In this document: positions 11,825 through 25,300 of the stretch, in pieces
How the letters are laid out: the number at the start of each line of letters is the position of its first letter
Numbering within the stretch: position 1 is the stretch's first letter
NCBI GenBank assembly: GCA_964036195.1
Contig: OZ038455.1
Span: 18,307,855-18,371,854, forward strand
Direction: 5' to 3'
Source of the DNA: Sphaerolaimus hirsutus
Taxonomy: Eukaryota; Nematoda; Chromadorea; Monhysterida; Sphaerolaimidae
DNA: 64,000 nt
The notes under the pieces: generated by a model
Told to the model about the DNA's origin: nothing
Seen by the model: the letters and a program-made list of their open reading frames with translations, nothing else
Databases searched by the model: none
Program-made: the position numbers and the translations under genes

Positions 11825-11832
11825 CACATGAA

Positions 11833-13305
11833 CCTACCGCAGATCATCAGGCATTACTTGTTGTATCGGCCATCAATTAAAATGTAGGTGTTCGTTTCTT
11901 ACAAGGGAAAGTAAGCAAAGGAGTGTTTTTTTGGCGTTACTTTTTATACCCGCATTGTCAAACCGCTACACTTCACGAACTGCAAAGTGAGAGAAAAAAA
12001 CGTTGTGTCATCTAATGCGAAATATTTACAAATAACAAACGAGTGTCAAGGGCTAATTTCGGTCAAAATTCAACCCGCACGTGCTTCAATTTCTGTCTAT
12101 TGATTCGTTTCTGCTTTGACGATGATTGATTGACTGCTTTGTGTCATGCGAACGCGAGCAAAAACTGGTAAACTATGACTGCACTGAGAAACTGGTGTTG
12201 GGAACGTACTTTGTCATTTTTCGTTCTTTATTATTTGTGAAATTTGTTATTTACTGTTTGTCACGTGTTTTTGTTATTATTGATTTTCTCGAAAATTTTA
12301 GAGAGTAAAGAACAGAATTGAGATCGAGGAAAGATCCAACTGTTTGTATCTAAATAAAATAAAATGTAACATTTACATTTATGAAAAAAATGTTAATGCA
12401 ATTTTACAATGTGCAATTATGCAATGTACACGGAATGGGTATATAATGATAACATGCAAAACACTTCCTTCACTATCTTTAAAACCTCTAACTATAAGTT
12501 TTTTAACGTATTATTTTACGAATTTCATTAAATTTCACTGAATATTTCTTAATTTAAAGCAGAATTCATTATTTTTTTCTGGATTCCTTCACATCGCTAG
12601 TTTCACGGTCATTGTGGTTGAGTACCGGGTGTCCCATTTTTGTTCACACAAAATTCAGACATCTTTCTGTCTATATTCTACGGAAGGAAATTGTAGCAAT
12701 CGCTTAAACCTGATAGTTCAATTTGTCTACGGTGTGGGTCCACATTGGAATGCCTCTCGAAGTGTCAAAATCAACACCTTTTACATTGATACACACGCAC
12801 TGTTTAGAAGAACTTACGTGTGCCTGTCGTTGTCACTGCACCTGTAGATAGTTACATTTTGGTAAATTTTACGCATGTTATCTAGTTGACATTAACAGGT
12901 GAAGTTGATCTAGGTAAGTTCGTGTGCACGCTACATGCATTTTCATATCCTTCGATCTGTATTTATTTACATAAAAAGCCCCGCAGACATCCTGACGTGG
13001 CAATCATTATCTCTTTGTATTGATAAATTCGTATCAAATCCACACTACTGGTGGAAATGGAACACCTGGCCAGTTTTTATTCCATATCTATTGTCAAAAA
13101 ATACGTGCAAACTTGACGGAATCCTTTATGTGAATTGTGATGAGCACATTTCATCACAGCGCCGCTACTGATCGCGACGATAAAGTGCCATAAAGAGAGT
13201 TATCATGGAAACTGCCCGGGATAATCGCATATTTCCACTTGATTAGCGGGCACTATGCGCCACATGTGTTCCGGCTTTGAAACGTCCATTGAGTGATTGT
13301 CGAAA
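11833..13305. other. Non-coding stretch upstream of the astacin gene
   Basis: No coding exons recognised. This is the 5' flank of the metalloprotease gene and should hold its promoter. I see no convincing TATA-initiator pair at the expected distance from the start codon at 13306. Confidence 0.3.
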
Positions 13306-16300
13306 ATGAAACTGGTGCTATATGATGATTCGATTGTCTTCATGTGGACGGTACTTTTCGGGGTGCTGGCGACCGTTGAACAAGTTAGTTTGGCAAAAGC
13401 CCCCGTGAGTTGTCGTGTTTTTTGTTAAACTCGGCAGACATGAAACGAGTCAGCTTTCCTTCTTTTATGTACGAGTAAGATATGTCTCAAATTCGAATTC
13501 GAACGGACGGATTCCCTTTGATTCACAGTTTATTTAAACTGATTGAACGTTCAAATGTGAAAAATAAATGGATTAAGCACGGATATAAAAATACACACTC
13601 GGAAAGCTAGATATCTCGCTCTAACAGTGCTAACGAATTCCTAAAAAGGACGAATGTGATAGATATCCGGTACGTTAACTTGGCAGTTGGCACGCGTCGG
13701 GTTACGTATTATACGAATGAGGTGAAAGACGCAGGATTTGTGTTTGCGTTACTCATTACGTCTGTGGAATACAATTAAGCGACTGGAAATGATCACAAAT
13801 GTGTCAACTAGTGTACGGGCTGCCATTTGTGATCATTACCGGTCGATTTATTGCATTCCGCATCGATAATCTGACGCGAACCTGCGTTTTTTGGTCTCAT
13901 TTGTCTGAAATGCAGAGCGACTTGGACGTGGGCCAAATTCACATGTGACCCTATCGTTAGTTTATACCGCACTTGTACAAAAATCCCTTAGACCATTGAC
14001 TTCCATAATGTCCGCCGAGTTTAGACAGTTTTGATAGGGAGGAGGGGTTGTTCAAAGGCAGACAAAGTTCAAAAATGGGCACTGTCTTAAGTCCCATCTG
14101 AAAATTGGACTCAACATCAATGTTTTTCATCCCAGCATTAAACCAAGCTTCCATAAATGAGCACAAGAAGTATCACCGGGATAACTTTAGTATTTCCTCC
14201 TTTCTCGATTACCCCCTAAAAATTTGCACTATGGAAAAAACCCTGGGGGCAAGTTTCACAAAATGTTGTCGACGTAATGTTGTGTGCAAAAGTCACGCGG
14301 CACGATAATTTTTACCCGGAAAAACACCATTCTGAAAAAGTATTTTGAAAGTATTAGCCTTATCAATCAACCCTTTCCCATCCAAATATACAATCGATGC
14401 CCACCACTTTTGGAACACCCCCGCCCATGCAGACTGCGGGCGCTCGATCGGCCGCGCAGCGCTGGCAAATGTGGCAGCGCACCAGGCATTACGATCGACA
14501 GGCGAGAACTAATCGAAATTCCAATCAAAGAGAATACTTTGGTGATATACCTGTCCCAGAAGTAGTGAGCAATTTTCTGACGGACGAGGATTTTGAGAGG
14601 GCGGATGTTTTGGAACAGACTGGAGTACTTGAAATGGTGGGACACATCACCAACCAGGATGCTGAGTATAGGGGTGACTTGTTTCAGGGTGAGTGGGGTT
14701 TTAGAGATTATTTTGTATTTTTAATGGTTTGCTGAGTTGAAACAAGTTACTGAACATTTCGCAAAATATATGTAAATGTAAAGTATTAATTTACCCCACC
14801 CCCTCAGTTTTTTTTGAGAAATTTAGCCAAATTTCCACTCAAAATCATTGATTCTCATTCCATTTTGACCATTTTCACCTTCAAATTCAGTGGTTCCTGT
14901 GTTTTTAGCATTTTTCAGCTATTCTTATCTATGTAAATATGTGCTTATATAGCCATTTTTGGCCATTTTTGCCTTACTTCTCTATGCCTAGAAAAAAGCA
15001 TAGTTGTTTAAACATATTTACGTTTACTCAAAAAACGTATAGTCGAGTACTGAGTAAATACGTTTACATATACTTTGAAAAAAAGTAGCTGTACTCGCTT
15101 TTATGTATACTTCTCGAAAGTACTTGAGTACAGAATACGTATTTCAAATAGGCTTTTTATAGGCTTTTTCAAGGCATTGATGGGAGAAAAGGGGGAGAAA
15201 AAGCGAAAAATAGGAAAAAATTGCTAAAAATAGGCACAAAACACATGTACTTGGTAATTTGAAGGTACGAAAATAACTGATTTTGAGTGAAAATTTGGCC
15301 AAAATTTTCCAAAAATAAATCCACCTTTAAACAGATCACATACTGCGGTGTTTGACAATTACACTCTCTTTACACTGATTTCCGGTGGGGGTATTTCGAG
15401 GGGGTGGGGAGTTATTGTGGCCACACAAGCTAGTTTTCAACAGAAATTTGAAAACACAGCATTAAAAACATTTTAGTTTTCTAGAATTTGTCATTTTTAC
15501 TCTCCGTCAACTGACCATGACGGGCACCTCATTCTAGAAAACTCAAATGCGTTCAATGCTGATTTTCGAGTTTTCAAAATTGCGGTTGAAAACTAGCTTG
15601 TGTGGACACATTTTTTTATTAGCTCACTCATACCTGGCGGGTATTTCGAGGGGTGCGGTTATTTCAAGGGGATTGAGATTTTTACTTTTTTTTTACCACA
15701 ATCGAATGTTCTAATTATCATTGGCTTGCTTCCAACCGAAGGCATAGATAAGTATTAGTGCAGAGTATGAACTACGAAGTCCGCCGATTATGATTATTTT
15801 TAATAGTTCGCACACCGAAATATTTCATCGAAATACTTATGTTAAGGCGATGCCAAGGAAATATGAACTTTAAAAATGAGTAGGTAAGTCATTTCAGTTT
15901 ATTTTGTTATTCCCCCACCAAAAAACGTCACATTTCCCATCCTCGTCCGTCACAGTCACACATTCGGTGATGAAAAATACATCTCAGGCGACATTGCCAC
16001 CACCGGCTTGTCTGTGGCAAACGTGGACACCTTTATACAGGGTGGTCCAATTTTCTCGGCACTTTCAAGACACAGAGGGGTCCTGCACACTGCCGTGGGA
16101 AGCCGGCTATTACTGTGGGACGATGCGCAGGTGCCCTACTCGATTTCAACGGAAGCGTCGGTTTCTGAAAAGTTTACCTAAATTATCGTATTTTTTCTTA
16201 TAGAAGAGCACCGTTCTTTTGTTTTCGTCAACTTTTTAACCTGCCGTTCTTTTAGAGGCGGCGTTCTATTGGAGGCTGCCGTTCTTTTTTTCACACATTT

Positions 16301-19300
16301 CTCATTCAAAATAGCTTTATTTTTAATGAAGCTTGAGCAATATTTTAATATCAGAGCATCAATTTCAGATTTAACATCTATTTGAATGGTCTGCACGTCA
16401 TCACCAATAATTTTTGTGTTTTGGAACATTCCCAACATACTTCCTACCTGCCGTTCTATTGGAGGTGCCGTTCAATTGGAGGCTGCCGTTCTTTTGTTTT
16501 TGTGATTGAAAAAATGTGCCAAAACTTGCCGTTCTATTGGAGGTGCCGTTCTATTGGAGGTATGCCGTTCTATTAGAAGAAATACGGTATCATAGGGGCA
16601 TTTGTTTTGATTAAATTTTTTCAATTCATTAATTTTTTATTGCATTCACACATTTTTCATACTGAGATAGGGTATATCCTCGAATAAGACCCCTCCTTGA
16701 ATAAATCCCCTGTTGGCCAAGTGAGAAAAAAAACTCCCACTTGAGTAACCCCCCCCCCTCGGTGGTCTTATTCTTATGTGGATACCTCCAACACTATTCA
16801 TTATTAATTCATAAAAGCCATTGGCTATCCAAAACTATTCAAACTGAACAACCGTATATCCTCGAGTAACTTCCCCCGGGGAAGCATTGAAATCAATGTG
16901 AGTGAACTCTAGCTGCAAGATAATACATATATTTAAATGTTAAAAACATAAGACATTTTTCATAAATGTGAAATGTTGTGAAATTTTTTCTACCCATCAA
17001 AGTGGGGGGAATTATTTTCTCCTCACACTCACAAGAGGGGGAGGGACATATTCAAGAGGGGGAGTTATTCGAGCGGGAGGAGTTATTCGAGAGGGGGGGG
17101 AGTTATTCGAGAGGGAGGAGTTATTCGAGGCAAGGACATAGCCAGGCGGGGGTGGGCGGGGGGGGGGGACCAAAAAATGTGCCAGAAATGGCACTTTCAG
17201 AAGACAATTTTGTTGACAGTTTCTGATGTTCATTTCTTTCATTTCTCATGCAGATGTTGCTTGTGTCCAAAGCTCATCAGTTTATTTTAATTGTACTAGA
17301 AGTTATGAATTTTGGCACAAATTTTTTTAATTTTACGCCCTAATTTTATCCAACTTACAGCGCTTAATTGACAAAATTGTGCCAAAATTCATAACTCCCA
17401 GTATGACAAAAATAAACTCATGAGCTTCGGACACAAGAAACATCTGCATCTAAGCTATCTTTGACTGAAATAACAATATCTTATCTTTATCCATTCATCT
17501 GTAATTTATTTTATGCCCAAAATCAATTTTACACCTGGTCAATTTTACACCCGAGCTGTAATCGCAGCATTAACAACATCTATTTTCGGCTGACCAATCT
17601 CCGCGGCTTCAAAGCCAGTGAAAATGGACTAAATTCAAGTCCATGTCGCTGTATATGCCTGTAAAATATAGACATATACTGCTGTTTTGACGCCAATGCC
17701 GACGCCAGTGGCGCCATGGCATGGCGCCTATGAATGGCACCAGTGCCGTGACGCCACCCCCCCCTTCTACAGAGGTAAAATTTTAGGGGGGGGGGGGCGC
17801 CGCCCCTCCCCCGTTCGCCGGGCTCCGTATACAATTCGCCCCCCCTCCGCTCAAAAATCCTGCCCACGTAAATACGTCCCTGATTCGAGGATATACGGTA
17901 GGTAAACTAGTTAATCTTTACACTGGCACTTTGACGTCGAAAAACGGTGTTCTTTTTGAAAACTTGTTCCCAGGCGGTCGATCTTGGCGGCCGCATTTAA
18001 CGAATTCGAGAGACAAACGTGCATCCGCTTCGTGCCGAAATTAAGTCGGCACACTGATTATTTACATGTCTTTCCTGAGCAGGGCTGTTGGTCGAAAATT
18101 GGCAAACAAGGTGAGCAGAATACTGGAGCCTTTTGACCTATGCAGGTAGTGGTTATGTTCACACTCGTTCCAGGGAAGGAAAAACAATGTTGTACTCATA
18201 TTTTTCCGGAAAGTGTCCAAAAGATGGTACTTATGTCTTAAAATGGGAGTTATGTCTAAATACGAGTACAACATTTTTTTTCCTTCCCTGGATCGAGTGT
18301 GAACATAACCACTACCTGCATAGGTCAAAAGGCTCCAGTATTCTGCTAAGGTGCATTCCCTCCCAACTGGCAACTGGGGGACGGGGGCACTCCCAGACCG
18401 TGTAAAAAGCTCTATAAAATGTCAAATGTCATGCAAAGTGTCAAAAGTCACGTAAAATGCCCTGCAAAATGGCAACACAGTTGCCATTTTGCAGGGCATT
18501 TTACATGACCTTTGACACTTTGCACAACATTTGACATTTTACAGGGCTTTTTACAGGGTCTAGGAGTGGCACCTGATTTTTCATGATTTTGCTATATTTT
18601 TATGCGCAGTGCCGTTAGCGTTCTAAAAATCTCTGGGAGATTTATATTTAAAAAATCTCTTTAAATATAATTAAATAGCAATTTAATTATATTTATATTT
18701 TTTCCGAGAACTTTTAGAGAGATTTAATTATTTTTTTTCTGTGGGAGAAAATATAAAAAAATCTCTGTGAAGGCATTTTTTGGGAAAATTTTGCCCCAAT
18801 TTTCATACTTTTTGCCCATTTTCACCTTCAATCCACTACAATCCATGCATTTTCCCCTTTTTTGGCTATACGTGTGCTTATTTGTGTACCATTTACTTTT
18901 GTGTACTATTTTTTCCCTTTTACGGCTTGAAAAGGCTTATAAAAGCCTATCTGAAATACATCTTCTGTACTCAAGTAGTTTCAAAAGGTATATGTGAAAG
19001 TCAATACAGGTACTTTTTTCAGTGGAAATGTGAACATATTTACCCAGTAAACCCAGTAAACTTGAGTATGCATATTTTTTGAGAAAACATAAATATCTTT
19101 TAGCAACTTTGGAAAAAAGAGAGAAAAGTTGAATGGTAAAATAGCTGAAAGTGATAATTCAGTTAATTCTTCTGAGGTTTCAGAGAATGATGTCATTGTT
19201 TAGGAAGTTCCGTGGCTAGAACAATCATGCAGTGAATCATTGCCATCATCACCCACTGGGTTTATCGGCAGTTTATGATCTTTTTTATGAAAGTTTGCCC

Positions 19301-22300
19301 AAATGAATATGAATGGAAATGGAAATACCCAAATGGAAATGAATATACTATGTATATATATACCTTGAAGTGCTGCCAGTGCTGAGCAACTCTTCAGTCA
19401 GACTTCAGTTGCCACAATGAGATGTTTAAATTTGAGTGAGAGGACTTTGCAGCGCAATATGTTTTTGAAGATAGTGTTTAAGTAACATTTGTGGCATTTG
19501 ATCATTGCACATATAAGAGCTTATTGAATACATGTTTACTCTGTGTTATACAAACCCCTTGAAATATCAAATAAAACTAAAATTCAAGGAGGGCGATTTT
19601 TTTAGATTTTTTCAAACATGGGAGATTTTCTCAGAGATTTAATTATATTTTCAAAATGACATGAGAGATTTAATTATATTTTATTTTGAGAGAGATTTTC
19701 TGAGCTTATATTTAATTATATTTTCTCAAAATCTGCCATTTTTTGGAACGCTAAGTGCCGTTTTATTTCGTTTTGTAACTTTTTAGATAAGAAAGAAGTT
19801 ATGAAAGCCTGAGACAGCGAAGCGAGCTGTCCGTATTAATTATACTCAACGATGGAAAAAAACACAGAAATTGAACACAGAAACTCATTGAATTTCTGTG
19901 TTTTTGTTTTACACAGAAACACGGAAACTCATAAATTTTGAAAAACTCAAAACTCAAATGAGTTTTTTTTCGGAGAACACAGAAACACAGAAACACGGAA
20001 ACACAGAAAAGTTTTTTTGAGTTTTTGTGTTTTTTTCAGCGAAGCGGTTGAATGCACATTAATTCAGCTAAACTAAACAAGATAAGATAAGCATCTATAG
20101 TATGTAATATGTACATAATGTATTCATATTTTATAATGGTACAAAAAAGAAATTCAAGATGGCATGCACATCTCATGGTGGATTTGACAATTTAAGTTTT
20201 GACATTTAAGTGTACCTAATTACCTTGTATTAACCCCCCTTGAATTAACTCCCCTCAAAATGGACTGGTGAAATAATAAGCCTCGCCCCCCTCAAAATAC
20301 CCTCCTCCGGGATGATGTACATCATGTATCCAATGTACATGATGTATTTATTACTGCTAATTTGCATCACAGCTACACATAGACTGTACTAGGTTGTGTA
20401 GCTATCTACATGTTTATTTCAAATATATCCTGTTTGTACGCATTTATAACCTGTTTTGGGTACGAAAATGCCTACTATTTTCTATGATCCTTACAAAACT
20501 TTTTGACAAAATAATAATGCCCATGGGGGTATTTCGAGGTAATATGGTAGTTGTAGTTCAAATCAATTCCGTAGTCTTCCATACAGTGCACATCCATTGA
20601 AGAATTTTGGAGTACTGCGTAAATTGTTGTTTCTGGGCATTTTGTTGCTGGTGTTGTGATGTTGATGTCCTCATTGTGGACATTTTATGGACTTTTTTGA
20701 CACTTGAATGAATACACAAATGTTATGTGGGGTTAAAACATGTGCAAAACCAATATTTTAAAGGAGAAAACCACTGTTTCCAGATCGAAATGCTGTAGAT
20801 AAAATTTTTTTGGGGGAAAACTCGAATTTTTTGGAAAAAAACTTGTTTTTTTTAGAAATAACTCAAAAAAATTGAGTTTTTACAACAAAAAAAAACAGAA
20901 ATAAAAACAGAGTTACTCAAGTTTTTTTCAAGAAAAAAACTCAAAACACAGGTATTCATTTTTGAAAAACTCAAAACACAGAAAGTGTTTTTTTTGGAGA
21001 ACTTACCCATCGTTGATTATACTCGGCGAATGCTATGCATTTTCTGAAGGAACCACTCATCGTGACGTCATCGTTTATAAGAAAAAATTGGTCCAAAAAA
21101 GGAAAAACGTTTCAGGAAAAAAGACATTCGTCAATTGTACTCGATTCACTATTTAATTTTGTTTTATGAAAATTTTTGTTTTTGTGCGTTTGAGTGCATA
21201 AGTATCGTACTGGCGCGTTAATGACTAAGACATAAGTAAATCTGGACGCATACTTAATGCTACCAGGAAATGACAAGTGGAAATAAAATGAGAAAATTGT
21301 CAACAAACGCACACAAATAAACTTTCACAGGCGGCTTACAAGAGTTATCCATCGGAGAAGGGTGCCTGTCGAAGGGCATCATAGTGCACGAACTGATGCA
21401 CACTTTGGGCTTCCTGCACGAACAGTCGAGGCCCGATCGTGATGAATATGTCACTATAAATTGGTATAACGTTATACCTGGCATGGAGGGTGCGTCTTTG
21501 CTCGCTGATGAATAAAAGTAGAACAAATTGAACACGTTTTCGAAGTTTTCGGCATCGAAAACGGAAAAGTCGGAAAAAAGTTGTTTGTGAGAATCTGGGA
21601 AATATTCGGTTGCTCTCGAAACACTGAAAGTGATTTTTGTGAAAAGAGAAAATTACTTACTAGTTTTATTACTAGTAAAACTTACCTACTAGAAAAATAC
21701 ATTTTGTTCTTTCGACAGAATGACAGAGTGCCTCGCCAAAAGTTCTATCTAAACAAATTCAGCTTGTTTTTTTCGGGTCCGGGTAAATATGTATATGACG
21801 TTTGGTTCCTCTCGCAGACCAATTTTATCGGTTTCGCGTGAACGAGGTGGCCACGCTGGGCACCAGCTACGACTACGGCTCCATCATGCACTACGGGCCG
21901 TTCGCGTTCAGCAAAAACTATAGGTGCGGCTGGGGAGTGTTGACAGCGGTGTAAATACCGTAAATATATCCTCGAAAAAGTCCCCCGGGGAGTTATTTTT
22001 TCGGCAGAAGTTTTTGAGGGGGAGTTATTCGAGGGGGGGGGTTTATTCGAGGGGGGAGTTATTTTTTCGTCAGAATTTTCAGTCAAATGTGTGATCGATT
22101 TACTGCACAAATGGGGTAAATTTCGTAACATAAATCATTTGTAGGAATACAAAATTCACAATTCAAGCAGTGAAATCAATGTGAGTGAACTCTAACTGCA
22201 AGATAATACATATATGTATTTAGATATTAAGAATAAAAACTGAAAACGGCTGATTTCCAACTTGTGTAAAATGTCGAAAGTCGGGAATAAAATTGTGGCT

Positions 22301-25300
22301 GGTTCAGGTTTCGGGGTCTTTCATCTGACCTCTATTCACTATTAACTACATAAAACGTTTTTCGTATGGGTGAGATGTTTCTACCTATTTAAGTGGAGGA
22401 GTTATTCTAGGGGGGAGTTATTGTTTCCTCACACTCACAAGTGGGGGGACTTATTCGAGGATATACAGTGCTTTGATTTGGGGGTGAAAGGGATACTGAT
22501 GTAAATAAGCACCGAACGTTTGGCACCAAGCGCTAAAAGTGCCATGGCATCTTTCGGAAGGACAGCGTCAAGCGCCAATGGCGCCAGCGTATTTTAGCGA
22601 CAAAGTTGATGCGTGCGGCATTTACCTATATGTATTTTTCAAGTAAAAGTTTATCTACATTTAAATTTTAAAATTTAATGCCGTATTTCCTCGAAATACC
22701 CCCCGGGGGGTGATTGTTTCATAGTGGTCCCGAGAGGGGGGGGGGGGGTATTTCGAGGGGGGGGGGTTATTATTTCACAAGAAAATTTTTGAAAACCAAG
22801 TACGAAATTGTCGTCTGAAACGTATGCAGACGTCGAAAAATGCAACAAAAACCGCCATTTATAAGGTTCTGTAGACTAATATTAGTATGTAAATAGATGG
22901 TATGTACACTGTTCTAACGTGATTCCGACATTGTTTTAACGTGTGTTCTGCACTACGCAGAACACAAACTGCCATATTTGTGATGTACGTTCTCTTTACA
23001 CTCAATTTGGGGGGGTATTTCGAGGGGGGGGGGTGATTGTTTCATAGTGGTCTCGAGAGGGGGGGGGGTCAAACGAGGGGGGGGTATTTCGAGGGGGGGG
23101 GTATTTCGAGGAAATACGGTATTTTAATTTAAAATATTTTAATATTTTAAAAAGTTTCGTTAAAAGTTTTATTCAATGTTAAAAAAATGTATTTTCGCAA
23201 CTGTGTTGGCAAGTTTTTATTTTTAATTGGTTGTCATTTTTAACCTAATATAGAACTCTCAATTTTGTTTTTACCATAAATTTTGCTACCCTATCTCCTC
23301 AAATCAGGCCAACTGTGCAACCAAAGCCCGCAAACATGGTTATTGGACAACGAGAAAAAATGAGCGCAATGGACGTGCACCGGTTGAATAAACTTTACCG
23401 GTGCTATGAAAAAGAAGAGGCTGCAAATGTGCAGAATGGTTTGTTTTTGTGTTTTTTTTCTTCGCAGAATTGTGAAAAAGGGATGTGTAGGGATAAGTTA
23501 CTTTTTACAGGCATCCATAGGTGCCCTACCCTAAGTAATGTTTTTGGTTTTTCATTTCATAATGGCTTTTCATTAAGAGAAATGTCTAGTAGTTTGTGGA
23601 GTATAACATTTCATTCATTTCAGCGAACATTGGCTCAAGGACTCAAATAAGCCACAATGTCAATGCAGCTGTGAGAAAACAAAAAGTATCGACGGAGACA
23701 GCATGCACTGACAAAATATCGAATTGTGCACAGGTTAGATACACCGTGTGGTCACCATATTTCTACTAATAGAAGGCTGTCGTTCTATTTTTCGTCAACT
23801 TTTGTGACTTTTGTATTGCGGTTCTATTGGAGGTGCCATTCCGTTAGATTTTTTTTCACCAGTTTTTGCACACATTTTCCATTTGAACATACCTAGTTTT
23901 GGGCCCGTGCCATTATGCATAAAAACCGATTATGCATCTAGGTAGGCCTATCATGGACTTAATTCTGCCCATTATGCATCTAGGTATACCGATTATGCAT
24001 GCAGATTGTAGATCTACCCCCTTATAGATGCAGAATCTGTCTAGATGCATAGTTGGTATATATGTGGAATGGGCGGCAGGTCGGCATACATAAAGGGTCG
24101 CTCCCCCCCATTTTAAAGTGTTTTTTTAAAATATTTATATGAGTGTACCAAATTCCGGGAGTTTACTAGTGTGCGCAGCACCTAAATATATTCCTAAAAT
24201 AAAGTATGAAATTTTTATGAAATCGCATTTTCCATTTCCAATATGCACACTGGGGTCGCATCTGTTTAAGAAGGTTGAGTTTAAATGATAACGCCATGTA
24301 TTGCACTAGAGGGTGGGGGAGAGGGGGGGGGGTGGTGTTGGCGCCAGTGGCATAAACAAACACATTTGCATTGGCTGGAGGTTACATGCATACAATAATC
24401 GGTATAGGTGCATAATGGGTATGGTTGGGTGCATGATCGGCCTAGATGCATAATCGGTTTAGATGAATAACTAAAAAATCCCACCCCATAGTCTTATTGT
24501 TTTAATGAAGCTTGAGCAATATTTTAATTGCACAGAAACAATTTGAAATTTAGTATCCTTTTCAATGATTTGAATGTTCTTGCTATCCAATTTTTAGTTG
24601 TTGTTTTTTTTGTTGTGTTTTGGCACCCCATAACATAATTTCTATATGCCGTTCTATTGAAGGTGCCGTCCAATTGGAGGTATTCCGTTCTATAAGAAGA
24701 AATACATTTATGTAAATAGTTTGTCACATTTGAACCATAGTGAGGTTATGTAAATATAACATCAAGTCAATTGGTCTTCATAAAAAATATGTTAGGTAAA
24801 CTCGGCAGACATTATGCGAGTCAATGGTCTAACGAATTTTTGTACAAGTGCCATTCTAACCCAATTTCATTGTTATTGACACTCGTATTTCATGCGTAGG
24901 AATGACCATCAACAAATTTTTCAATTAGATAAGTGAACGTCACCGTCGAAATTTGAATTTAAGATCTACACTTTATATATATATACACGATAATTTCGAT
25001 AATTTAAACTAATTACGTATCATCCCTGAAAATGACCGCATTCGTGAATGTCGCCTACAATAATTCCCCGCGCCGTCCAGGTGAACATTTGCCACGCATC
25101 CGCTAGCTTAGCGTCAAATTTATGTCGCCGCTCCTGCAACTTATGTCCCATTTCATCGGAAACCCGCCAGTCACAAGCGCAGAGTCGCAAATTGGGCCAG
25201 AATCATTTGCGGACAATTGCCGGTGGCGGAACGAGCGTGGTGAACCACGGTGCTAGTCAAACGGTTTGTTAATTAAACCATTTGGTAAATATTAAGCTGT

